A stretch of 64,000 bases of DNA, taken from the NCBI GenBank assembly GCA_029204225.1, contig CM055105.1, positions 16,933,353-16,997,352 of the forward strand. Direction: 5' to 3'. Below are positions 44,127 to 55,718 of this stretch, piece after piece. Source of the stretch: Diphasiastrum complanatum. Its lineage: Eukaryota; Streptophyta; Lycopodiopsida; Lycopodiales; Lycopodiaceae. The notes below the pieces were generated by a model. It did no database searches. It had not been told where the DNA came from and saw only the letters and a list, made by a program, of their open reading frames with translations. The first letter of the stretch is position 1, and each line of letters starts with the position of its first letter. Both the position numbers and the translations under genes were made by a program.

Positions 44127-44982
44127 ACATAATGTTCATGAAAATGTCAGTAAAAATTAGGACACTCATAGTATTCACAACAATATATAATAAGCACATC
44201 AACAGAAAGTTGAAATGAATAAATAACAAAATTGTTGATTATGAATGAATCAAAAAGTTCAAGCAATATTCAATACCAAATAAGCTATAACTTATTCCAA
44301 ATAATGTATTTTTTGCATTGAATATGCATTCCCATAGAGCATCAAATTCTCACAATAACCCAAAAGGCCATTTTATTAGAGAAAATATGGGCCCAAAGAG
44401 GGCCCTATAAGAAATGCCATGTAGGAGAGAGAAAAATAACTATAAAGTAATTATAATATCATTTTCTAACTTCTTTACGCATCTGCCCGCACTACTTTCC
44501 ATGTAAACGAATGCACCTTAGTTTGGTCACATCAAACTTCACTGGTGTAAAACCATTGTTAAAATATAATTTTTCAAAATGTTGAAATATTCCCTCCCAA
44601 TAGTTGGAAACACTCAAAAATTTAAATTAGGAGTGACATTTCTGAAAAAAACCTACGCCATCTCTATCTCTAGGGTAAAAACCAAGTGTTTAGCACCATC
44701 TCAATCTCCAGCAGAGTCGTTAGCGCCATCTCCAGCTTTGTTATTGTCATTGTGTTGTTTGTTACTATACTACTGTACTGATGACAAAGCTATATCATCT
44801 TCATGTGGATCTGTCACCAGAATATGCTCCGCTCAGGACGAGAAATTCAAAGCAACCCAAATTGTCAACTTCTGATATGGTCTGATATAGGGAGGAAAAG
44901 CTAAAACATGTAGATTTATGGTCATCAGGAACATTGTATCCTATTGATCCATGTTTATTGGAAGATCCAGATTTTCATTCCG

Positions 44983-45429
44983 TCAGTCAGTTGATAATCT
45001 ATAAGTGTCATGGTAAATGAATGTAGTTGAACAAACGAATGGAAGTGTTGAAGGTTGGTAGGATGAAAATGGTTCAGAAAAACAAGAAGACGAGTGGGGC
45101 AACTGGGTATAAGTGGAGGAGTCCACGATAGGTTTGCGGAGAGAGCCAGTTATAGAACCTTGATATGGCACGCCAAAACCAGCACCTCGTTGGTTGATGG
45201 ATTAGCTTTGCTCAGGAGCTTCAGCATCATCATTATAGTAGTCTTTTTTCTGCACTAATATGCTTGTGTTGAGTCTATAGATCGTATTCCATAAGAAGTC
45301 CATTTGTTGCTTTGACAGGAGAAGTTTCTCGTGGATCCTGTCAACGCTCTCTTTGAGTGTTGGTAGCTTCTTGTTGCTTTCGTCTTCTAAAACTTGATGG
45401 TTCCAAAAAATTGGGTCCGACAATTCCAT
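44983..45429 (-). pseudogene. Unknown 149-codon frame with one internal stop
   Basis: The first half reads LPTLKESVDRIHEKLLLSKQ and QQMDFLWNTIYRLNTS, probably coiled coil. After an in-frame TAA at about 45202 the same frame continues, with INQRGAGFGVPYQGSIT and a Ser/Pro/Tyr-rich tail to 44983. A single stop in an otherwise open frame suggests a recently broken gene. Family unknown. Confidence 0.35.
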
Positions 45430-45479
45430 CCGACGAACTGTACAAAAAGACTTTCTCTGACGATTGCATCCAACAACCT

Positions 45480-46230
45480 CTAAAAAAAAGAGAAAAAAAA
45501 AAGTGTCATATTTTTTGTAGTTTTGTCACGAAATTTTCCACATTTGTTGCGTTTTCATAAGTTTTTGACATTTTCGAGTTTTTTTAAAATTTTTCGTAGT
45601 TTTCTTGCTAAATTTTTTGCATTTGTCGTACTTAAAAGAATTGTCATATTTTTTGTAGTTTTTTTGTAGTTTTTTGTGTCGCAAAAAAATGTTTAGCACT
45701 TTTGTTGCATTTTTCGCATAGTTGTGTCACAAAAAAATTTCTTGTTCCAAACAAAGGTGTACGGCAAAAAATTTGTCACATTTTTTGCAAAATTGTTTTA
45801 AAAAAAAAAACCTATGTCGCACTTATTTTTTTAGCACTTTTCACATATTTTTCACATATTGCGCATATTTTTGACATTTTTTTTTGCATATTTGTGTTGC
45901 ATATTTTTCTCATCTTTGTGTCGCATTTTTCGCGTATTTGTGTCGAAAAAAATTTCCTATCGCATTTTTCACAAATATTTTTTAAAAAAAATTGTCGATT
46001 GTTTCGCCAAAAAAAAAAAAATTTGCTCATGTTTTTTCGCAAACATTTCGTATTTTTCGCGAATTTTTGTCGCTTTTTTAAAAAAAAATTCTCGTTTTTC
46101 ACAAGATTTTTTGATGTTTTTTTTGCAATATGTTTTGTTGCAAATTTTTGAATCATTTTTACCGTCGAGATATTTTGTTGCAAATTTTTTTTGTAGCATT
46201 TTTTGTCGCATTTTTACCAGTTGCATCACA
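45480..46230. repeat. T-rich low-complexity tract
   Basis: About 750 bases of irregular TTTTTTGTAGTTTTGTCAC, TTTTTCGCATTTGTGTCG and TTTTTTGCA-type units on the plus strand. It precedes the Gypsy-3 gag. The long Phe-rich frames it creates are artefacts of composition. Confidence 0.85.
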
Positions 46231-46278
46231 TCTGAGTTGAATCCCATCAGTTCTCACGGCCAGCTTACCAGAAGAACT

Positions 46279-47572
46279 TATGGATGAGTTCACACCGCCC
46301 AATCACCCAAATGATGAAAACAACTCCTATCACCTTAGATCTCAAGTAAATCAAGATCTTGGACCATCCAGGTGGAGACCCAATCAGTCTGAAAATCTTG
46401 ATGATCAACCTGTTTACAATGCTCATCATACTACCCAATCCGATAAACGAATACCCTGATTGAAATCACCAAAGTTCGACGGTAATGTGGACCCTCATAG
46501 ATTTTTACAAGTCTTTGAGAATGCATGCGAAGTGTATGGAGAATATACTGACAATGCAAAAGTCCAATTTTTTTTTTATGACCATGATAGATAAAGCACG
46601 AGAGTAGTTTTTCAACCTCAATCATGACGATCGACAAGACTAGTCAGAGTTGAAAGAGTCTTTTCTTAAATGCTTCTAGTCTTTCCGACTCATAGAAAGT
46701 CCATTCGTACGCCTTAGTAATATAAAAATAAAAAAAGATGAATTTCGTACGTGACTATATTGAGTGCTTTAAGCGTCTAAGAAGTCAAGTCTAGGAACAA
46801 CCAACTAATAAAATGTTGATCACATGGTTTATTGTTGGTCTTCCCAGATGCATCCGTAAAGAGCTTAAACCTAGCAAAGAGTATTTTACTCTTAAATTTG
46901 CTATGTCCGACACCATTCATGAAAAAGATAAAGGTTCTGATGATGAAGACCAAAAAGAGAAAAAAACTCACCATGTATTCCCTGATAACCATCAAAGTGA
47001 GCCCCAAGATTCCGACCAGGTTTGAAAATCTCAGTTTGAGTTGATGAATCAACAACATCAACAACAAATGGAGAAACTCAACAAAGAGTTTCAACGAGCC
47101 TTGAAATCTTTCCAAAGTCAGTTGCCAGGGCAATTGCCATCCGGTAACAGTATCCATCAGCAAGAAGACACCTGGTGCCCACAATGTCGTGGTCCACATA
47201 CCGGTAATGAGTGCCCAGTACACCATCCTTACGAAACACAAAAATGTATACTGTGTGATACGACCACCCATACAACATCTAGTTGTAGGTACAACCCACG
47301 TGAATGAATGTCGACTTCAATATGACTTTGTAGCTGAATGTGCTGATTGGATTAGGAAGCATTGCTATAAAGATTGCCCTAACCAAACCAAAAAGATTGT
47401 TCCAACATGTACGGTATCGGAAGAGCCGGTGCATGCTTTCACACATGCACAACATCAGGCCTTAGATGAGAACAAGGACCCATCACATCCATACCCTCCT
47501 ACTAATACTTCCATGATTCCACAATCTTACCCTGACCCTATAGAAGCTCAAAGGCAATACCATGAGTTTTGA
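46279..47572 (+). pseudogene. gag: Gypsy-3 gag remnant
   Basis: ATG at 46279. The gag core is recognisable as KFDGNVDPHRFLQVFENACE (about 46,480) with stops soon after, then LITWFIVGLPRCIRKELKPS (about 46,815). A Gln/His-rich stretch precedes two zinc knuckles, CPQCRGPHTGNEC and CILCDTTTHTTSSC (about 47,180-47,290), the second of normal CX2CX4HX4C form. Several stops and one shift after 47,307 break the frame. Confidence 0.75.
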
Positions 47573-47706
47573 GATGAGTTTGATAAAGCTGAAGCTAAAA
47601 TTTCTACTTCGCCATCCTCTCGGTTATTAGTGCAGGGGCAACCACCACGAGGAATAGAGATTCTTTCTTATCTCTTACAAGCTCAAGTCACCATGCCCCC
47701 TTCTAC

Positions 47707-48830
47707 ATGGTCGTCAAGTTTTCCAAGCCCCTAGGGGATGCCATATTGCATAGCTCCCAACAGGCTGATGTACCAGATGAATCAAGACATCCGAAAAACG
47801 TTGAAGTGGTTCATACTGTTGACATGAGCTTACTTCATATAGGTGTTGCTAAAGGTAACAACTTCACTTTACTAGTGCACTATAAATCTTATCCATCCGT
47901 ACAAGCCATTCTTGATAGTGGCTCTGGCATGAATATTATCACCCTGTCCTTAGAAAAGGCATGGGGAATATCGACATTGGAAAAGCCTAAGTACAAATTA
48001 CGTGGCTAACCAACGAATGACGACACCTGCCGGTCACATAAGCAATTTGGCCATCAAAATTGCCGGTTTGATTTTTACCATCGAGTGTGTCGTACTAGAG
48101 TGATTCAAGAATAGAGGAAAACAAAAAAAAATTTGGCAAAAAAAGAATCTCTGTTGATGCCATCGAAAAGATAAAGTCTGCACCCGTTGAAGATGATTGG
48201 TCCTCAACTACCTATGATGACACCGATAGTATCGATTCCACCATAAAGGGTCATTACGTGCAAAGCACCGATATCATCAATTGGGGACATGTCTTAGTGA
48301 CCATCAATTGTGTCAATGCCACTCTCTGTGCGCAAGAAGTTCTCCAAGTAGACCTAATTGAAATCACTATACACTCCACAGATATCAACACTCCCATCTT
48401 GCCCTTCTACATGATAGATGCACTCCCTATTGAGTGGATGCCTGAAAATGTCATTGTTATGGACATATCCACCAATGAGGGTGGAATTCTTATTGGGGGA
48501 GAACATGAGTTATCTGACAACCGGCTAATTCACTTGCTGGATCCTGAACATTTCGTAAAGCATCGTATATTGCAAGAGATTAAGCTTCCATCACCATTGG
48601 CTTGTGTGCAACCTCCACATACCGACCCAAACTCAAAGTCTATCAATGGGATGTACACAATGATGAAATCTTGAACACCATTGATGAAGACTTAGTTCGT
48701 GAAAAAACACCAAAACATTCATGCATGCCTACTATTACCAATCCACAAATATCCCGCATGCTAACAAACAAATCAAGGGTTGATGTACGATTGATTGAGA
48801 AGAATTCCAAATGTGTGAAAAGCTAAAACA
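47707..48830 (+). pseudogene. pol: Gypsy-3 aspartic protease region
   Basis: VQAILDSGSGMNIITLSLEK (about 47,905) is the active-site loop of the retroelement protease. The frame stops at 48007. The next frame (48258-48674) has TDINTPILPFYMIDALPIEW and LIGGEHELSDNRLIHLLDP, a conserved-looking spacer between protease and RT. Stops separate these pieces. Confidence 0.7.
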
Positions 48831-48991
48831 GCCAATCAAACCTTTGATAGAAAAGTCCTAGTCACGCTTCATCATCTACAAGTAAATCTATCGAGGATAT
48901 TCCTAAGATCCCACACGAGATAGTTGATGATCCACTTTATGATATTCTCCAGTATTTTAAGGATTACACCATTGATGATGTAATCATCAGT

Positions 48992-49740
48992 ATGGTTAAG
49001 CCAAAACAGGAGGCTCAACTGTCATCTACTTCTTTTGAAGGACCTGCAAAGACCATACCTCTTAATCTGAAGAATGATGATGAAGACATCGACCATATTG
49101 TACATGTAGGAGCGCACCTGAATCCAACCCAATTACGGGACTTGGAACAGTTATTGTGCAAATACAGAGATGTGTTTGCATGGAATTATAAAGAGATGAA
49201 AGGGTTCCTCCTGACGTTGCCATCCATACAATCCCATTGCAGGATGGTGCCATTCCTATCCGAGCAATACCTTATCGCACCAATCCTACATATCGTGAGA
49301 AGATACGAGAAGATATTCAGAAGCTTATTGATGCTGGTTTCATTTATAAAATCGAGCATACTAGTTGGGTTTCACCAATTGTGGTGGCGCCAAAGAAGAA
49401 TGGTAAACTTCATATCTATGTGGATTTCAAAAAACTTAATGATCAAACATAGAAGGATCATTTTCCCTTACCTTTGGCTACACAAATCCTCAAAGATATG
49501 GCAGGAGTTGAAGCTTTTAAGCTTCTTTGATGGTTTTTGTGGCTATTTTTTAGTCCAAATTGCTCTTGAAGATCGTTTCAAAACAGCTTTTGTTACAAAG
49601 TTTGGTACCTTTGCATATAATGTTATGCCATTCGGTCTGTGCAATGTCCCATCCACATTTCAAAGGGTGATGCAATGAGCTTTCAAGGATCTATTGCACA
49701 AGAATCTAGAGATTTATCTCGATGATCTTGGTGTGCATTC
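48992..49740 (+). pseudogene. pol: Gypsy-3 reverse transcriptase remnant
   Basis: LRDLEQLLCKYRDVFAWNYK opens the domain. After a shift near 49,205 the frame reads IPYRTNPTYREKIREDIQKL and SPIVVAPKKNGKLHIYVDFK. After further breaks it reads NVMPFGLCNVPSTFQRVM and the catalytic box IYLDDLGVHS (about 49,710). RT ends abruptly at the inversion breakpoint near 49,740, with no RNase H. Confidence 0.85.
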
Positions 49741-50200
49741 CTCTATCCACTTTGTTTCATAATCGGTGGCAATCAAGATATATTGTGAGTGTGTGCCACA
49801 TGTTGCTGGACTAATAGGTCCAACATAATCAATATCCCATTTGTGAAAGGCTTTGCTTTCAAGTATTGGAGTAAGGAGATTGTGATTAGCTTTTTTGATA
49901 TTTTTTGCGCGTTGGCAAACATCACAAACTTTTACATAAGCGTGTCTTTGAAAAGGGTTGGCCACCAAAATCTAGCCAAAAGAATTGCCCTAGCAGTAGC
50001 ATCAGAGGAGAAATGTCCACTCCCAATACCCTCATGTGTCAAGGCAATAATCTGTCAGACTTCAGACTCATGGACACAACAATGTGTAATAACATCAACA
50101 CCTAGCTTATATAGTTGTCTTGAAATAAGATGATATGGTAATGATTTCATAATAAGTTTGATTTTTTGTGGTTTGATCAATGAGGGTTGATCTCCCCAAT
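49714..50200 (-). pseudogene. pol: Gypsy-3 integrase, first half, inverted
   Basis: On the minus strand the order is PYHLISRQLYKLGVD, LTHEGIGSGHFSSDATARAI, FWWPTLFKD, VCDVCQRAKNIKK, and the core start WDIDYVGPIS and ATDYETKWIEE. This is the HHCC domain and the first catalytic Asp of gypsy integrase. It stops exactly where the plus-strand piece at 50,228 takes over (SVARFLYENIITRFGC). A local inversion best explains it. Confidence 0.85.
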
Positions 50201-50227
50201 GGCTAAATATCTAGTGATTATCATCTA

Positions 50228-50605
50228 CCCATAACGATCGTGAAAGATGATCAGCCAGAAAATGTTGTGATCCCTTTGCAAAGCCGATGCAAAGTCTGTA
50301 GCACGCTTCCTCTATGAAAACATCATCACTAGATTTGGTTGTCTAATAGAGCTTGTCAATGATCAAGGTTCTCACTTCCTTAAGGAAGTAATCAACAATT
50401 TACTGCCTCATTACTTTGTTATCCACCGAAAGGGTACCCCCCCCCGTACTATCCTAGATGCAATGGACTACCTGAGTCTACAAATAAAACGATTTGTAAA
50501 ATCTTAAAAAAGATAGTAGAAACCAGTCAATCAGACTGGAAAACGAAGTTCTTCTCTGCTATTTGGGCCTATCGTACAACACCAAAGTTAGCCACGGATT
50601 GGAAA
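50228..50605 (+). pseudogene. pol: Gypsy-3 integrase, second half of the core
   Basis: SVARFLYENIITRFGCLIEL and VNDQGSHFLKEVINN carry the second catalytic Asp region. After a run of nine C (about 50,439) the frame shifts and reads TNKTICKILKKIVETSQSDW and FFSAIWAYRTTPKLAT. It is cut at about 50,605 by Copia-D and resumes at 55,719. Confidence 0.85.
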
Positions 50606-50609
50606 GCGA

Positions 50610-51597
50610 TGAGAATCGTGAGAAGAAAATTCATGAAATAGTCGCGACTCTCTTTCAAGATTCGGATGGAGGTCAAATGCTTTTGCTGGGCACTGCCAGC
50701 TGAAACACTCCTACAATACTCCAGAGAGTAGTCAATTACTACTGATCTACGTTCATAAAATTAATACAACATTCGACTTAATTTCAATCAAGGGGCGAAA
50801 TTCAAAGGGAATAAAAAAACTCAGACATATGAAATAAACAGCATAAGCATTCAACATCCAAGATCAGACACAACTAGAAAATAATCTATATTGATTTTCT
50901 CTGATTTCTTCAGGACACTGCATGCGAATCCACGCAGTGCGTTGGTGTGAGAGAAGCACGGTTCTCTCACGAGTAGTAGTCTCACATCACTAGCAGACAA
51001 TTGGATCTTCTGATCCTAGACAGAATTATCTTCTCGCACACAGATGGAGCTTCTGTCTGTGTTCGTCTTGATTGCTTACTAGCATCAGACTTCTTCATTG
51101 TCTCTTCTCTTAGTTACACTCTGCGTATCCTGTTCTGATATATGTCAAGTATTATCTAGTAAGTACGGTCTCTCTATGTAAACCTAAGATTAGAGTGATT
51201 ATACATCTACAACTAATCAGGGAATTACAAGAGTGGCAGATTAGCCATGACCTAGGAAGTATCTGTTGATGTCATGCCATCAGGTCAGATCTCTGTACTT
51301 CTGGGTACTTGCATGATCTCTGGTGGTACTCTTTGGAGCGTGAGGACAGAACGGGTTTCGTTTCCACCGTTGGTTTCGTTTACCTTGTCTGTCTTTCTCT
51401 CTTATTGGACCGCAAAGGTATCTCGTTTGTGGATCCGTTCGTGTTCGCAAACCATTTGTCTTTGTCTCCGTTGAATTTCGTGTTCGCGAAACTCTTCGTG
51501 TTTTGTGTCTCCATATGTTCAAGTTCGCGAACATCTTCGTCAGGTGAAGGGCTAAAAGCTAGCAAGGCTTTGTAATCAGAAACACTTTGTTTCTTCA
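50610..51597 (-). repeat. Copia-D 3' LTR
   Basis: About 988 bp. The minus strand begins TGAAGAAACAAAG after the purine tract GAGAGGGAGC (51598-51607) and ends ...CACGATTCTCA. It contains palindromic TTCGCGAA at 51483-51490 and 51523-51530. The first 306 bp recur at 55397-55718. Confidence 0.75.
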
Positions 51598-53100
51598 GCT
51601 CCCTCTCATAACATGGTAGCTTTATGATCCCGAGACTACTCCTTTGCTTCTCAAAGAGCCCTTTGTCCAAAGCTTTAGTGAAGATATCAACAGCCATATC
51701 TTTCGTTCCTATGAAGGTGGTCTGCATCATCTTTCTTTCAATCAGATTCCTGATCAAGTGATACTTGATCGCAATGTGCTTCGTTCTTGAGTGGAACACA
51801 TGATCTTTCATCAGGTGTATCGCAGAGGTGTTGTCCATCTGCAAGACCAATGGCTCGTTCCTTGTTTTGTCTAATTCATCTAGGAACTGCCTTAGCCAAA
51901 TTAATTTGTTGGCCATCTTCACTGCTGCTACATACTTTGCTTCGCAGTTGCTGACCCAATGAACTGCTACTCCTGATGCGATGGTGCATCTTCTTGACGC
52001 TTTTACAATCATCCCTGAGAGATGCCTAGCTAGCATCGCTGTAGGAAAGTATCCTAAGACCTGCACCACGACAATAATACAAGCCATAATCCCTCGTTAA
52101 TTAAAGATATTGCAAAATTTGTTTTGCAATCTTCCAATGTGTCGAGCCTAGATTCGTGCAGAATTGCTCATCCTGGATACTGCATAATCAATATCAGGAC
52201 ATGTGTTGTCTGCAAGGTACATCAGTGAATCTATCAGTCTCCTGTAGGGTGTGAGCTGCATCTGTTTTCTTTCTTTCTCAGTCTTTGGATAGTCATCATT
52301 TGTTAGCACCGTCCCTACGAGCATTGGAGTGTTTGCTCCTTTGCAGTTCAGCATCCCAAAGTCTTCTAGGATCTTCTGGGTGTATCTGGACTGGTGAAGG
52401 TATAACTTGCCTCCTTCATAGTCTCTTTCAATTTGTAAGCCTAGGTAACACCTGGCTTCTCCCAGATCCACTATTTCGAAGTGCTTCGAGATGTCTGTCT
52501 TTACTTCAACAATTAGCTGCTCACTCTTGAAAAGTATCAGAGTGTCGTCCACATAAACAGCCACTATGATGATCTGTCCATCTGTAACTCTGACATACAC
52601 ATTGGATCAGCCAACAGAGGCTTGAATCCCAATGATTTCAGGGCCTGATCCTTTTGCTTCTACCATTGTTGGGCTTATTGCTTCAGACCATAGATGCTTC
52701 TATGCATTTTGCATACATAGTCAAGAAGTGAATTCGAGACAAATCCTAGGGGTTGATCCTTGTAGACCTCTTCGTCTAATTCGCCATGCAAGAAGGCTGT
52801 CTTCTCATCCACAATGTGGATCCTGAGGTCATAAGCTGCTGCATATGAAAACAACAGACGTAGAGATGAATGCTTGACGACAGGAGAGAAGGTTTCAGAG
52901 TAGTCAATACCGTATCTCTGAGAGAAACCCTTCGCTACCAGTCTTGCCTTGTATTTTGTCACACTCCCGTCTGGTCCATATTTGAGTTTGAAAACCCATT
53001 TGCATTTGACAGTCTTGCGCTTATGAGGTAATGGCTCCAACGTCCATACCTGGTTCTTTCTCATGGACTCTAGCTCTTTGTTTATGGATTGGATCCATTT
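51598..53100 (-). pseudogene. pol: Copia-D RT and RNase H
   Basis: RT starts VWTLEPLPHKRKTVKCKWVF (about 53,045) and KARLVAKGFSQRYGIDYSET. The first catalytic box reads IVDEKTAFLHG and the second AVYVDDTLILF (about 52,550). RNase H has CEAKYVAAVKMANKLIWLRQ, LQMDNTSAIHLMKDHVFHSR and VDIFTKALDKGL. A frame break at about 52,670 (YGLKQ) and another near 52,140 make it inactive. The RNase H frame reads through the purine tract into the LTR. Confidence 0.85.
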
Positions 53101-53299
53101 GTCCTTTTATGGACCTTCAATTGCCTCCTCGAATGTCTGTGGTTCGCCACTGAACTCGCAAAATTCTTCTGATGTGGAAGCTAAGCTACCTGGCACAAAT
53201 CTTGCTGGTGCTCTTCGTGATCTTGTCGACCTTCTAGGAAATCTTCCCGGAACAACTATGCCTTTGTCCTTGTCTGCTCTACTCGGTCTAGAACCATCT

Positions 53300-54562
53300 T
53301 AATTTATAGGAACTGTGGCGGCAGGTTGCCTCTCAAATCTTTCCTCGTCTGATTCATCGCTTGAATGGGAGACGACTCGAAAATCTTTATTTTTGTGTTC
53401 ATCCTCTGCTCCCTCTGACGTTGGCGGCAGGTCATAGTACTGTCTTTCCAGAACTTCATAGCTAACAGGGTCTTCATTAACCATTGTCCTGCTCTCGTCA
53501 AATTTGACATCCCTCACTATTTTCACAGTGTTCGTGTCTGGCTTGAAATTTCCTGTAGTATGACGAATTATTGTCATAACCTACTAGAAATCCTTGCTCG
53601 GCTTTCTCATCAAGCTTCTTGCGAAGCTTATTAGGAATATGTGCATATGCTGCACAGCCAAATATTCTGACGTGAGACAGGTTGGGTTTTCTACCCCACC
53701 ATAGCTCATGTGGTGTTGTGTGAGGAACACCGGATTTACTTGTCCTGTTCTGGATGTATGCGGCTGTAGCTACTGCTTCAGCCCACAGTGCCCTTGGAGC
53801 CTTCGAGTATGCCATCATGCATCTGGCTGCTTCTATTAGGGTCATGTTCTTTCGTTCAACAACACCATTGTGCTGCGGTGTGTAGGCTGTAGTTCTTCTG
53901 TGAATGATGCCACGATCATTGCAGAAGTCAATGAAGCAATTCAAGACATATTTGCCACTTCGATCTGTTCTGATCTGCTTCACCTTGTTGTTTGTGCATC
54001 TCTCAGCCCAATTCACATATTCTATGAATTTATCGAGTGCTTCAGATTTATTCTGAATAAAATACACTCTGACAAACTTGCTATAATCATCAATGAAGGT
54101 TATATAATATCTTGAACCTCCTACTGAGATCACGTTGAATGGTCTGCAGATGTCAGAGTGCACCAGCTCCAGAATCTTTGTCGTTATGTAGGAGTCTTTG
54201 ACGAATGGTGTGCGTGACATCTTGCCTTTCAAACATGCATCACAGGTGGTCGAACTGGTTGCATTTGAGATGCTGACCCCTGTTATTGCTCCATGATGAC
54301 TTTCTTGGCAGAGTGCCATTGAGTTCATGTGGCAGAGTCTTCTGTGCCACAGGGTGTCTGGAAAGTCGTCATGGGTCTGATGCATTTGATCTTCAAGTAG
54401 GCGCACCTTTAGATGATATAGGTTGCCCTTCCTTTTGCCTTGAGCAATGAGAGTGCTGGTGCTGGCATCAATCACGTTGCATGCTTCGTTAGAAAATGTC
54501 ACACACATCCCTGCATCTGTTATTCTTGCTACAGAGAGCAAGTCTTGCTGCAGAGTTGGCAC
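53300..54562 (-). pseudogene. pol: Copia-D integrase
   Basis: The zinc domain is LWHRRLCHMNSMALC plus CDACLKGKMS. The core has LVHSDICRPFNVISVGG with the first Asp, FIDDYSKFVRVYF, IRTDRSGKYV with the second, and TPQHNGVVERKNMTLIEAAR with the Glu. The conserved DNGGEY has become DRSGKY, an unusual change next to the active site. The C-terminal region (ELWWGRKPNLSHVRIFGCA) runs to 53,570. A frameshift separates it from 53,299-53,577, whose YYDLPPTSEGAEDEHKNKD is the acidic linker. Confidence 0.85.
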
Positions 54563-54580
54563 AAACAGAACATCTTCGAG

Positions 54581-55396
54581 TCATCTGTTTTTGCAGCTGG
54601 TGTTGAGCCAGAGTGAACCAATACCGTTCACTTGATGTCTGGATCCATCTCCAAGAACTATGAATCTTGAGGGATCTACACTTATGAAATCAGACATGAT
54701 TCGTCTTGATGTCACGAAGTGCGAGGTGGCTCCTGAATCCAGGATCACCTCGTGTGTATCAGACGTTGATGCTTCACACACATCTTCATAGATGTAGGTA
54801 GTCAAACAATTTTTATTCGTTCTTTCTTCACCCATCTTTGAGCTCTCGGACTCCTCAACATAGGAAGAACTATTATTGTTCTCCTGTCCGTTCTGTGCTG
54901 ATCTGTTTCTTGGGTTTTGGCGGAAATCCATGGCTGCATGACCCTTATTATGGCAATGGATACACTCAATCTTGGAATTGAGCCAGCAGGTATCTATTGT
55001 ATGCCCGTCCCTTCTGCATCTCGTGTAGGTCTTCTTGTCTGCATCTTGTTGTTTTGACCTCCCTTTGGTCTTCCAGTTGCCTTTGCTAGTCTCGTTTGCT
55101 TGCTGATCACGATCCTGCCTCTGATTTGACTCCCTCTTGGGCTTGAACTGTTTCTTTGATTTTTCTTTGTTGCCGTAGAGTGCCTGGTTAGAACCATCTT
55201 TATGATAAAGATGCTCTCTGGCCTCGACTTCCTCTCAAATCTCAACAATCGTCTTTTCGAGGTTCACGATAGGATCTTTCACAAACAGGGTTTGTGTCGT
55301 CTGGAAAGATCTGGGTAAGGCTCTCAACAAATATGTGAGTTGCTTCTCAGCTGATACTGCATTCTCTGCTCCTGAGTTGTGTAGTGATAGAAACAG
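54581..55396 (-). pseudogene. Copia-D gag C-terminal part and protease
   Basis: Gag is recognisable from EKQLTYLLRALPRSFQTTQT (about 55,345) with one stop near 55,235. Two knuckle-like motifs follow, CRRDGHTIDTC and CIHCHNKGHA, which lacks its last Cys. Protease reads VILDSGATSHFVTSRRIMSD (about 54,735) and YVPTLQQ-type sequence at its end. The N-terminal half of gag and the primer site are deleted. Confidence 0.8.
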
Positions 55397-55718
55397 TCTG
55401 TACTTCTGGGTACTTGCATGATCTCTGGTGGTACTCCTTGGAGCGTGATGACAGAACGAGTTTCGTTTTCACCGTTGGTTTCGTTTACCTTGTCTATCTT
55501 TCTCTCTTGTTGGACTGCAAAGGAATCTCGCTCGTGGATCCTTCGTGTTCGCGAACCGTTCGTGTTCACAAACCGTTCGTCTTTGTCTCCGTTGACTTTT
55601 GTGTTCACGAAACTCTTCGTGTTTCATGTCTCCAGATGTTCGAGTTCGCGAACATCTTCGTCAAGTAAAGGGCTGAAAGCTAGCAAGGCGTTGTAATCAG
55701 AAACACTTTGTTTCTTCA
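55397..55718 (-). repeat. Copia-D 5' LTR, only the first third
   Basis: Matches 51292-51597 with few differences and has TTCGCGAA at 55548-55555 and 55645-55652. At 55397 it joins gag directly, so the promoter-distal LTR part, primer site and gag start are lost. Confidence 0.85.

Larger units (their letters stand above)
50610..55718 (-). mobile_element. Copia-D, near-complete copia element inside Gypsy-3
   Basis: A minus-strand copia with a full 3' LTR (50610-51597), pol with protease, integrase, RT and RNase H, a gag lacking its N-terminus, and only the first third of the 5' LTR (55397-55718). The flanking gypsy frame (TTPKLAT, then TPFELVYG) is interrupted precisely. A clean 5-bp duplication is not visible: the left flank is AGCGA or GAAAG and the right is GAAAA. 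The exact left edge is therefore uncertain by a few bases. Confidence 0.85.

Noticed and set aside
45702-46287. Phe-rich plus-strand frames of up to 149 codons and Lys-rich minus-strand frames
   Set aside because: They arise from T-rich low-complexity DNA; no domain, and all frames on both strands are equally open.
50605-50615. A perfect 5-bp target duplication for Copia-D
   Set aside because: Left (AGCGA or GAAAG) and right (GAAAA) flanks do not match exactly; mutation or a slightly different left edge is possible, so no duplication is claimed.
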